From Lentzea guizhouensis (lineage in GTDB: Bacteria; Actinomycetota; Actinomycetes; Mycobacteriales; Pseudonocardiaceae), in NCBI RefSeq assembly GCF_001701025.1, contig NZ_CP016793.1, positions 5,518,001-5,582,000 on the forward strand: DNA of 64,000 nucleotides, read 5' to 3'. The position numbers and the translations under genes are program-made. Shown piece by piece: positions 36,569 to 43,531 of this stretch. How positions within the stretch are numbered: position 1 is the first letter of the stretch; each line of letters begins with the position of its first letter. The notes beneath the pieces are model-generated. The model did no database searches, had not been told where the DNA came from, and saw only the letters and a program-made list of their open reading frames with translations.

Positions 36569-37527
36569 GCCTGCACTCCAATCGCGTTGCGCATGCGTTC
36601 GATGAGCGTTCCGATGTGGTCCCTGAGCTCGGGCGGTTCGTGCACCTCGAACTCGAAACCGAGGTACAGCAGGTAGAACACCATCCGGTCGAGCGACTCG
36701 GCTCCCGTGCGCACCAGGCAGGTGTCGTCGTCGACCGCTTCCAGCGAGACCGCGGTGGGGGAGGAGCGTTCGGCGACCGCGTGCACGGGTGCGTGCACCG
36801 TGAGCACGGCCTGGTAGGTGTAGACGCTCGACGCGACCTGGCGGGACACGAACTCGCCGAGCTCCGGCGTCGGTGGTTCGCGCGGCGTGAACCGCGCGGC
36901 GAGCCCCGGTTCGCCCGTGATGCGGTCGACCCTGAACGTCCGCCAGTCCTGTTTGGACACGTCCCACGCGACCAGGTACCACCTGCGCCCGGTGTGCACG
37001 AGCCCCTGCGGTTCGACGAGCCGCTTCGCCGGCTCACCGTGCGTGGAGGCGTAGGTGAACCGGAGCTGCTGGTGGTCGCGGCAGGCGGCGGCGATGATCG
37101 TGAGCGTCTCGGCGTCGACCGTCGGCCCGCCCGCGGTCAGGGGAGTGGTGTGGGCCTGCAACGCCTGGACACGCCTTCTGAGCCGGCTCGGCAGGATCTG
37201 TTCGAGCTTGGTGAGCGCGCGCACCGACGTCTCCTCGATGCCCGCGACCGTGCCGTTCGCCGCGGTCCTCAGTCCCACCGCGACGGCCACCGCCTCGTCG
37301 TCGTCCAGCAACAGCGGCGGCAGCTCGGCCCCGGCCCCCAGCCGGTACCCGCCCGTGGCGCCGGGCAGCGACGTGACCGGGTACCCGAGGCTGCGCAGCT
37401 TGTCCACGTCACGCCGGATCGTGCGCACGTCCACGCCGAGCCGGTCGGCGAGCTCGGGGCCGGTCCAGTCGCGCCGCACCTGCAGCAGCGAAAGGAGCTT
37501 CAACAGCCGTGCGGACGTCTCCAGCAT
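36565..37527 (-). CDS. WYL-domain transcriptional regulator (YafY type)
   Basis: 320 residues: an N-terminal HTH_11 winged helix (LLKLLSLLQVRRDWTGPELADRLGVDVRTIRRDVDKL), then a WYL domain (about 140-225; RRWYLVAWDVSKQDWRTFRVDRI) and a C-terminal WCX region. WYL regulators sense nucleic-acid or nucleotide ligands or act as DNA-damage-linked regulators. ATG 37527 is chosen; it gives METSARLLKLLS. First gene of a two-gene unit with the sigma factor. Confidence 0.92.
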   Translation of the reverse strand: MLETSARLLKLLSLLQVRRDWTGPELADRLGVDVRTIRRDVDKLRSLGYPVTSLPGATGGYRLGAGAELPPLLLDDDEAVAVAVGLRTAANGTVAGIEETSVRALTKLEQILPSRLRRRVQALQAHTTPLTAGGPTVDAETLTIIAAACRDHQQLRFTYASTHGEPAKRLVEPQGLVHTGRRWYLVAWDVSKQDWRTFRVDRITGEPGLAARFTPREPPTPELGEFVSRQVASSVYTYQAVLTVHAPVHAVAERSSPTAVSLEAVDDDTCLVRTGAESLDRMVFYLLYLGFEFEVHEPPELRDHIGTLIERMRNAIGVQA

Positions 37528-37711
37528 GTGCGGAAGTCTAAGTTCCGTTGCGGACAACGGCCTGAGGTGGCTACTGTTCCCGGTATGACTGCCGGGTCGG
37601 CCTTGTGCCGTGAGCGGAACGGTTGCCCGGCCCTGACTTGATCAGGGCCCCTCCGGTCCCGCGCGTTCCTCTGTTCCGGGGATCTGCGCTTGGGAGAGGA
37701 GGTGATGCGCA

Positions 37712-37903
37712 ATGCTTCCCAACGTTGGTGATGTCTTCTCCGGGAAGGTCGTCTCGACCGTCCCGTTCGGCTCGTTCGTCGAGCACCCCGCCGGAGCACA
37801 CGGCCTGCTGCACGGTCAGCAGGCAGAGGTCGGTTCGACCGTGCAGGTGAAGGTGCTGATGGTCGACGACGTGCAACAGCGGTTCAGCCTGGAGCTGGCC
37901 TGA
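37712..37903 (+). CDS. Stand-alone S1 RNA-binding domain protein
   Basis: 63 residues, essentially one S1/OB domain: GDVFSGKVVSTVPFGSFVEH and a VQVKVLMVDDVQQRFSLEL ending, as in ribosomal protein S1 or IF1-like folds. It would bind RNA, partner unknown. The ribosome-binding site is unusually strong: GAGGAGGTGATG ends 5 nt before the ATG, almost a full match to the 16S anti-Shine-Dalgarno. The 184-nt upstream gap also has the small hairpin CCCTGACTTGATCAGGG (37633-37649). Confidence 0.8.
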   Translation: MLPNVGDVFSGKVVSTVPFGSFVEHPAGAHGLLHGQQAEVGSTVQVKVLMVDDVQQRFSLELA

Positions 37904-37942
37904 TGTGAGTTGCTCGGGCAGAGGCGCCCTGCCCGAGCTCTG

Positions 37943-38800
37943 TCACGCCTTCCGGTACCCCGCGCACTCGACGACCAGCCGCTCGTGCAACGTCCTGCGG
38001 TGCCCCTGCTCCTGGGGCGCCGGACCGAGCGCGTCCGCGGGACTGTCGATGCCGTGCAGAACCCGGTACAACACCACATCTGTTGCCGTATACAGCCAAT
38101 CGTCCGCCCGCCCAGGGGGCGCGGCGGGCCCCAGCATGTTCTCGAACCACGCCGGGAACAACAGATCCCGCGCGACCGCGTCCTCGATGCGCGCGCGAAT
38201 CCGCCCGCGCGCCTCCGCGACCGCCTCGTTGCCACGCGTCTTGGCCGAGGCGTCCTCGCCGTGCCCCTCGTCCGGCGCCTGCGGCCGCTGCCCGAGCTCC
38301 CTGAACCGCTGCCAGTCCGCGTACTTCCTGCGCCACAACGCTTCCGCGTTCGCCGGCAGGTTCGTCAACCCCTCGGCGGCATCGATCGCGTCCTTCAACC
38401 GGTCGTCGTACTTCGCAATGGCCTTGCGCACGTCCTGCGCCTCCTGCGGCGTGAAAGTCCTGCGCGCATAGGCTTCCTGCCCCTTGAGGATCTTCTCGAC
38501 CGTCTCCCGCTCGATCTCGGGCCAGGTGTCGAAGTCGGCCTTCTGCGTCTCCCCTGCCCGCACCTTCCGGTTGAGCGCAACCAGCAACCGTTCGAGCCGG
38601 TGCACGCTCTCCGCGAGCTCGGTGACCCGGTCATTGGTCTTGGTCAGCTTGCGGTTGTTGTCACGAATCTGGTTCGTGGCGCTGAGTTGTTGTTGCCCCG
38701 CCGTGTTCTCCACGTCGTCCAACCGCGTCGTGAGAGCGTTGAGATCTCTCTTGAGGCGCTCGACCCTGTCATCGAGCGCCTTGACCGGATCGATGTTCAT
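37943..38800 (-). CDS. Coiled-coil protein of unknown function
   Basis: 285 residues, charged and soluble. The first 115 residues are predicted coiled coil (heptad pattern in KALDDRVERLKRDLNALTTRLDDVE and DRVTELAESVHRLERLLVALNRKV). The C-terminal half has aromatic residues (EALWRRKYADWQRF, LLFPAWFENM, DDWLYTATDVVLYRVLHGID). Not a family I recognise. Its ATG overlaps by 4 nt the stop of the membrane protein upstream, so the two are made together. Confidence 0.7.
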   Translation of the reverse strand: MNIDPVKALDDRVERLKRDLNALTTRLDDVENTAGQQQLSATNQIRDNNRKLTKTNDRVTELAESVHRLERLLVALNRKVRAGETQKADFDTWPEIERETVEKILKGQEAYARRTFTPQEAQDVRKAIAKYDDRLKDAIDAAEGLTNLPANAEALWRRKYADWQRFRELGQRPQAPDEGHGEDASAKTRGNEAVAEARGRIRARIEDAVARDLLFPAWFENMLGPAAPPGRADDWLYTATDVVLYRVLHGIDSPADALGPAPQEQGHRRTLHERLVVECAGYRKA

Positions 38801-39258
38801 CGCAACGTCCTCCACGCCCACCACACACCACCGGCCACCACCACCAGCGCCGCCCACCCGCTGACGAGCGGCGTGAACAACACGGCCACGAGTGTGGCGG
38901 TGATGGCGACGGTCCTCGCCCGCGGCTCCCACAGCTTCGTGCCGGTCGGGTCGACGAGAACCGCGGCGGCCACCGCCATCGCGAGCACGACCGAGACCAG
39001 CGACCACGCGTCGAACCAGCCGATGACGACCGTGAGGGCGGCGACCGCGGTGGCGGCGGCGATGGCGCGGTTCGGGGTGGTGAGCCTGGCCGCCTCCACG
39101 TCCCTGCGGGCCTGCACCACCGCTTGGACCTCGCGGTCGGTGTCGGCGAGGAGGGCGGGGAAGTCGGGGCTGCCGGGGTGGGTCGCCTGGAGTGTGCGCA
39201 GGGCGGTGCGCAGGGAGAGCTGGCGGTCGGCCAGGCGGGCGAAGGGATCGGCTGCCAT
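38797..39258 (-). CDS. Small membrane protein, partner of the coiled-coil protein
   Basis: 153 residues. A soluble head (about 1-64, with a helical stretch DTDREVQAVVQARRDVEAARL) is followed by about four hydrophobic segments (VAALTVVIGWF, VVLAMAVAAAVLV, VAVLFTPLV, ALVVVAGGVWWAW). No known family seen. Overlaps the coiled-coil gene by 4 nt (ATGA). The soluble head may contact the partner coiled coil. Confidence 0.7.
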   Translation of the reverse strand: MAADPFARLADRQLSLRTALRTLQATHPGSPDFPALLADTDREVQAVVQARRDVEAARLTTPNRAIAAATAVAALTVVIGWFDAWSLVSVVLAMAVAAAVLVDPTGTKLWEPRARTVAITATLVAVLFTPLVSGWAALVVVAGGVWWAWRTLR

Positions 39259-39378
39259 GTCCCGGAAGCGTGATCAAGATCGGGGGGTGGGGCCAGGGCT
39301 GGGGGCGGAGTTGGGCCGGTTGCCGACGAACTTCGCTCAAGTGGCGTAGCGGGCGCCGAACCTGGCGGTTCGGGATTC

Positions 39379-39395
39379 CTGGGGCTCCGCCCCAG
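39379..39395. repeat. Short intergenic hairpin CTGGGGC-TCC-GCCCCAG
   Basis: A 7-bp stem hairpin followed by ACCCCG; this kind of sequence occurs as a dispersed intergenic element in many actinomycetes. The 447-nt gap 39259-39706 holds this element, a long inverted repeat and a terminator, and no gene I can support. Confidence 0.5.
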
Positions 39396-39494
39396 ACCCC
39401 GACACTCCCGAAGAAGCGCTCCACCCCCGCCACTCTCAGGTAGATGGCACGCCTGTTGCTCAGAGCGGCCGCCGGTTGCGTTGTTGCTTGCGTT

Positions 39495-39572
39495 GCGGTG
39501 GTGGCTTCCCCGTCCAGCACCCCAGAGCGCCCGGCAAACGATCGGAGCGCTAGACGGGGAAGCCACCACCGC
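39495..39572. repeat. 20-bp perfect inverted repeat with 38-nt spacer
   Basis: Left arm 39495-39514 starts GCGGTGGTGGCTTCCCCGTC; the right arm 39553-39572 is its exact reverse complement. The spacer (39515-39552) has no coding signal. No transposase or target duplication is visible. Function unknown. Confidence 0.75.
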
Positions 39573-39661
39573 GGGACCGCTCTCGGGCCGCCTGCGCCCG
39601 CCCTGCTCGCCCGAGCCAGCTCAGCCCACCGAAACTGTCAGACCGTCTGAGTACCGTGGGC

Positions 39662-39695
39662 CGCGGGGGAGCCAAAAGGCGAGGGGACCCCCGCG
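39662..39695 (-). terminator. Hairpin downstream of the SLOG gene
   Basis: CGCGGGGG (39662-39669) pairs with CCCCCGCG (39688-39695) around 18 nt. It sits 12 nt past the stop of the minus-strand SLOG-like gene. Confidence 0.5.
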
Positions 39696-39706
39696 TCAGC
39701 CTGCGC

Positions 39707-40183
39707 TCACGACTTCCGCCGCGCCTCCGCCGGCCACACGACCTCGATCGGCACCCCCGACGCCCGCGCCTGCTCCACCACGTCCGCCGTCCCGCCCCTG
39801 CCCTGGCCCGGCACCCCGTCCCACACCGCCACGAGCATCTCGACCGAGGCCAGCATCCGTTCGTTCGCCGCCACGTAGGCCAAGCGGCCCGACGTCATGT
39901 GCGGCAGGACGCTGACCACCGTCGCGGCGGCGCGGAGCTCGTCGTACTCGGCCACCTGGTGCGGTTTGAGGCGGTCGCGGTAGTCGAGGGCGGGCAGCAC
40001 GACCTCCACCTGCCCGCCCAGGTCCAGCACGGCGCGCGCGAAGATCTGGTCGGCGCCCGGTGCCAGGCACGTGACGCCGACCAGAGGCCGGTCCAGCTCC
40101 TCCAACACCGCGGCCAAAGCCGCCTGGACGGCCGGGATGCACTCCGGGACCAGGTTGCTGTGGCCGGTGATGCCGATGCGCAT
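39707..40183 (-). CDS. SLOG-superfamily (YpsA/DprA-like) nucleotide-binding protein
   Basis: 158 residues with a Rossmann-like fold: RIGITGHSNL at the N-terminus, a GADQIFARAVLDLGGQVEVVLPA stretch, and an ERMLASVEMLVAVWDGVPGQGRGGTADVVEQA run that binds a nucleotide ligand. SLOG domains sense or cleave nucleotide derivatives, and appear in DNA uptake (DprA), cytokinin synthesis (LOG) and defence systems. ATG 40183 overlaps the upstream XRE-TPR regulator stop (TGATG), so they are co-translated. Confidence 0.75.
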   Translation of the reverse strand: MRIGITGHSNLVPECIPAVQAALAAVLEELDRPLVGVTCLAPGADQIFARAVLDLGGQVEVVLPALDYRDRLKPHQVAEYDELRAAATVVSVLPHMTSGRLAYVAANERMLASVEMLVAVWDGVPGQGRGGTADVVEQARASGVPIEVVWPAEARRKS

Positions 40184-41724
40184 CAGGCCGTCCGAATCGC
40201 CCTGATCGCGTCGCGGGTGTCCTGCACGGCGGGGATGTGGCGGTGCCGTGCCGCCTCCTTGGCGAAGTCCTCGAGTTTGCGCAGGACCCGTCCCGAGGAG
40301 AGCTTCGCCGCTGTCGGCAGGACCTCGTTGATCAACCCGCACGCCGCCTCCGGGTCTCCCGCGACCATCTTGGTCCGCGCCAGTCCGATTACGTCGAAAG
40401 CGCGGTTGCGCACCTTCGAGGGGTCCCTCAGTTCCAATGCGCGCCGAATGTGCTGTTCGGCGTACACGGCCTGAGAGGGGTCATGCATGGCCAGGTCACG
40501 GCAGCGGGCGCCGATCACGCCCTCCAGCTCTGCCTCGTCGAAGCTGTGCAGGTAGCCGGGTTCGGTGCCGGAGCGCTGGGCGAAGGTGTCCTGGGCCATG
40601 CCCACGGCCTGGTGGAACTCGCGGACCTTGCCCATCTGCGCGTAGGCCCAGGCCTCGCGGGTCAGCAGCAGGGCCTTCAACGCCGGCGTGCCGGTGCGGC
40701 GCGTGCCGTACTGGCCGAGTTGGACGAGCTCCAAGCCGTCCTCGGGGCGGCCCAGGTCGAACATCTGCCGGGCCATCGCGGCCAGGCAGAGTGCGGCGAA
40801 GCCGTCGTTGTGGCCCGCCTTGGCCATGCGGATGGCGAGCACGTAGTAGCGCTGGGCGGCGTTGTGCAGCCCCGCGTCGAACGACATGCTCGCGGCCACC
40901 TTCGACAGCTCGGCGCCGATGAAGAACGCGCGTTCCGTCAACGGGCCCGCGGGGGCGCGCTGGAGGCGTTCGGCCAGTTCGTCGAGCTGACCCAGGACGG
41001 CCTTGCGGGCCAGTCCGTAGCCGCCCCGGCCACCCCAGCCGCGCAGGCCGTCGGCCACGCGCTGCAGCGCGGCCAGCTCCTCCTCGCTGATCGCCGAGTG
41101 CGACGACCACCGCGACAGGTTCTGCAGCGGGTGCAGCCAGCGCTGCAGCGGCTCGACCAGTGCGGACCCCACCGTCACCGCGGCCGCTCCCGTGAGCGCC
41201 GCTCGTCTGCTGATCGCCAAGTCGCTCCTCGCCGTCTCCTCGACCGAACGGGCAATGCTCGTCGCCTCCCACGGGGCTGCGAGCACATCCGGCGGGCCCG
41301 TTTCTGCAGAGCCCACCTGAGCTGGGATGACGACCCGGTCGAACCACAGCCGATCGCCCGGCACGCCGAGGACCAGCGCGAAGTGGCGCAGGCGGTCGAG
41401 GCGGTCGATCGGGTTCTCGCCCGATTCGTAACGCGACAGCTGGGCCTGGCTGATGCCGAGCCACGCCGCCATGCGGTCCTGGGACACCCGGCTGAGGTGG
41501 TGCGGGTGGTGGCGATAGGCGGAGATCAACGCACCCATGTCGCGGTCGGTGCAGGCGGCCGCGACCGAGGGGTGGTTCCAGAAGTCGTCGGGGACCGCGG
41601 GTGGGCCGTGCACGACGGAACGGGCGTTCCGGCGGCACCGGTGACACAACCGGTCGGTGTTGTCTGCGGCGATGAACGCTCCACACGGGCATGCGCGCCT
41701 GGATTTGGGTCTCGCGGCATCCAT
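40183..41724 (-). CDS. XRE-family regulator with zinc-ribbon and TPR-like C-terminus
   Basis: 513 residues. A Cys-rich head (CPCGAFI...LCHRCRR, residues about 11-33) resembles a small zinc ribbon; an XRE helix-turn-helix follows (SQDRMAAWLGISQAQLSRYESGENPI, about 80-110), then a TPR-like helical repeat array to the end. A stretch SRRAALTGAAAVTVGSAL near residue 170 looks like a Tat or transmembrane signal but lies mid-protein. ATG 41724 fits GGGGG 8 nt upstream; ATG 41730 is the alternative. Probably autoregulated with the SLOG gene; its ligand is unknown. Confidence 0.82.
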   Translation of the reverse strand: MDAARPKSRRACPCGAFIAADNTDRLCHRCRRNARSVVHGPPAVPDDFWNHPSVAAACTDRDMGALISAYRHHPHHLSRVSQDRMAAWLGISQAQLSRYESGENPIDRLDRLRHFALVLGVPGDRLWFDRVVIPAQVGSAETGPPDVLAAPWEATSIARSVEETARSDLAISRRAALTGAAAVTVGSALVEPLQRWLHPLQNLSRWSSHSAISEEELAALQRVADGLRGWGGRGGYGLARKAVLGQLDELAERLQRAPAGPLTERAFFIGAELSKVAASMSFDAGLHNAAQRYYVLAIRMAKAGHNDGFAALCLAAMARQMFDLGRPEDGLELVQLGQYGTRRTGTPALKALLLTREAWAYAQMGKVREFHQAVGMAQDTFAQRSGTEPGYLHSFDEAELEGVIGARCRDLAMHDPSQAVYAEQHIRRALELRDPSKVRNRAFDVIGLARTKMVAGDPEAACGLINEVLPTAAKLSSGRVLRKLEDFAKEAARHRHIPAVQDTRDAIRAIRTA

Positions 41725-41842
41725 CGGCATCGCCCCCGTCACTGAGCGATTCCCAAGTGTACGGAGCCGTGATCGTCCGTCCATCCATCTCATGCATAAG
41801 ACGTAATGAATTCGCGTGTCGCACCGCTGGTACCCCCGCCCG

Positions 41843-41875
41843 GCGGATGAGCTTCATACATCCGCTGCATGAAGC
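41843..41875. promoter_or_regulatory. Interleaved inverted repeats between XRE-TPR and the divergent gene
   Basis: GCGGATG (41843-41849) with CATCCGC (41859-41865), and overlapping GCTTCAT (41851-41857) with ATGAAGC (41869-41875). Two overlapping dyads in a 267-nt divergent gap suggest operators for the XRE regulator. Confidence 0.45.
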
Positions 41876-41991
41876 CCATGCACGGGACGAGTGGTGTTGT
41901 CGCGAACTGCGACGCACCCTGCACATCGTCGGGTCGCGGGCCGATCCCCGTGACCAGTGCCTGACCCACCCATAGGGGAGGACGACCGCCG

Positions 41992-42486
41992 ATGAGCCTC
42001 ACGACCGCGGAAACCGGGACGGGTAGTACCGGTATCCCACAGAACAGGGCACACGACCGGATGATCGGGGAGGCCGTCGCCGGCTACCGGTTGCTCGGCT
42101 GGCAGGTGCAGGTCACCGAGCAGGGCGTGTTCCTGCCCCTCGGGCCCGCCACCACCGCCCTGGCCATGCCCGCGCGCATCGGGTCGCGCGTGCTGGCCGA
42201 CCTCAAGTCGCGCATGCTCGCCGGGCCGGTCACCGTCATCCCCGGCCCGCGCGAGCACTGGATCTTCCTGGCCGAGCTGGTCGCGTTGCTGCCGACGCAC
42301 CTCAAGGCCCCGACGGAGGTCCAGTTCGTGCGATCGCCGCACCGGATCGCGCTGCCACCCACGATGACCAGGTACGGATCGCTGCGGTGGGCCAACCCGC
42401 CGTCGCACTCCCGGCACTGGTTCCCGCCGTTCACCGCGGTGCTCGCGCTGGCCCGGACGGCCGTCGCGGAGGACCAGCGCCGATAA
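41992..42486 (+). CDS. Hypothetical protein, divergent from the XRE-TPR gene
   Basis: 164 residues, soluble, no signal peptide. Features: GYRLLGWQVQV, VIPGPREHWIFLAELVALLP and HRIALPPTMTRYGSLRWANPP. This resembles small actinobacterial proteins of unknown function, some of which are annotated as fragments of bifunctional primase/polymerase; I see no metal-binding catalytic triad. ATG 41992 has GGGGAGGA about 9 nt upstream. It lies 9 nt before the first Rieske gene and may share its transcript. Confidence 0.6.
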   Translation: MSLTTAETGTGSTGIPQNRAHDRMIGEAVAGYRLLGWQVQVTEQGVFLPLGPATTALAMPARIGSRVLADLKSRMLAGPVTVIPGPREHWIFLAELVALLPTHLKAPTEVQFVRSPHRIALPPTMTRYGSLRWANPPSHSRHWFPPFTAVLALARTAVAEDQRR

Positions 42487-42495
42487 TCGGCGTCC

Positions 42496-42894
42496 GTGGA
42501 ACGTCGTTCAGTGTTGTTGTGCGGGCTCGTCGCGGCTTTGAGTGCGTGTGGCGAGCCTGCGCCTCGCAAGACGGGCGGTGTCGGAACCGCCCGTGTGGGA
42601 GACCGCGTCACCCCGGCCGCCTCCGTGCCGGTGGGCAGCGGCGTGCTGGTGGACATGCCCGGCAACGCCCAGCTGCTCGTCGTGCAGCCTCGATCAGGTG
42701 AATTTCGCGCCTTCAACCCCTCCTGCCCGCACGTGGGCTCGCTGGTGAACCCGCCCGCCGGCGGTGTGATCACCTGCCCGTTGCACGGGAGCACCTTCGA
42801 CCCGTCGAGTGGCGCGGTCCGCAAAGGACCTGCGACTTCCGGGTTGACCGAGGTTGCCATCACACTTTCAGGCGATGACCTGGTGCTTGCCTGA
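42496..42894 (+). CDS. Exported Rieske [2Fe-2S] lipoprotein
   Basis: 132 residues. A lipoprotein signal (lipobox LSAC, Cys18) is followed by a Rieske domain with the cluster motifs CPHVG and CPLHGS, giving the two Cys and two His ligands. No other catalytic domain is present, so it is an electron carrier or a Rieske-type redox sensor. Starts at GTG 42496. One of two tandem Rieske proteins (the other at 43001). Confidence 0.88.
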   Translation: MERRSVLLCGLVAALSACGEPAPRKTGGVGTARVGDRVTPAASVPVGSGVLVDMPGNAQLLVVQPRSGEFRAFNPSCPHVGSLVNPPAGGVITCPLHGSTFDPSSGAVRKGPATSGLTEVAITLSGDDLVLA

Positions 42895-43000
42895 GACCTG
42901 TGGAATTGCTGTGCATCGGGCGCGTGGCTGAACTTCTGCGGACCTGGTCGCGTAATGCTGTGGTGTGACCCCGAACACCACCCACCACGGAGGATCGGTC

Positions 43001-43489
43001 GTGAACACCGAAAGCCCAGTAAGCAGGCGGGCTGCTTTGTGCGGAATCGCGGTTGCCCTCGCCGTGCCCAGCGGCCTCGTGGCCTGCTCGTCCGGCTCGT
43101 CGACCGGCACCTCGCCCACCCGGGGAGGCGGCACCACCCCGAACACCGGCTCGACGGGCTCCACCGGCTCGACGGGCTCCACCGGTGCCGCCGGCGGGGC
43201 GCTGGTCGCGCTGGCCGACGTGCCGGAGGGCGGCGGAGCGGTCGTGGACGCACCCGGCGGCAAGAAGATCGTGATCGCCCGCGTCTCGGCCACCGAGGTC
43301 AAGGCGTTCGACGCGACGTGCCCGCACCAGGGCTCGATGGTCGCCGAACCGTCCGGCGGCACGATCACGTGCCCGTCGCACGGCAGCCAGTTCGCCGCGG
43401 CGGACGGCAAGGTGAAGAAGGGGCCGGCGACGACGGGCCTGCGGGCCGTGAACGTGCGCGTGGACGGCGACCAGATCGTGCTGGCCTGA
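43001..43489 (+). CDS. Exported Rieske [2Fe-2S] protein, Tat-like signal
   Basis: 162 residues. The N-terminus has a twin-arginine motif (SRRAALCG) and a lipobox-like VACSSG; a Gly/Ser/Thr linker with four repeats of the triplet GST (residues about 52-65) leads to a Rieske domain with CPHQGSM and CPSHGS. GTG 43001 is preferred because GGAGGA lies 7 nt upstream; the earlier GTG at 42965 would add 12 residues. Paralogue of the Rieske protein at 42496. Confidence 0.88.
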   Translation: MNTESPVSRRAALCGIAVALAVPSGLVACSSGSSTGTSPTRGGGTTPNTGSTGSTGSTGSTGAAGGALVALADVPEGGGAVVDAPGGKKIVIARVSATEVKAFDATCPHQGSMVAEPSGGTITCPSHGSQFAAADGKVKKGPATTGLRAVNVRVDGDQIVLA

Positions 43490-43518
43490 CCCTTTCAGTT
43501 TTTGTCAGACCCCGTCGT

Positions 43519-43524
43519 TAGGCT
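43519..43524 (+). promoter_or_regulatory. -10 box of uvrC, leaderless spacing
   Basis: TAGGCT ends 7 nt before GTG 43532, with no Shine-Dalgarno sequence near that codon. A leaderless transcript is likely. Confidence 0.45.
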
Positions 43525-43531
43525 GGGTCAC

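Noticed and set aside
37528..37711. A riboswitch or tRNA in the leader of the S1 gene
   Set aside because: Only one short hairpin is present; no known riboswitch core or cloverleaf fits.
39495..39572. An insertion-sequence end pair
   Set aside because: No transposase, no target duplication, only 38 nt between the arms.
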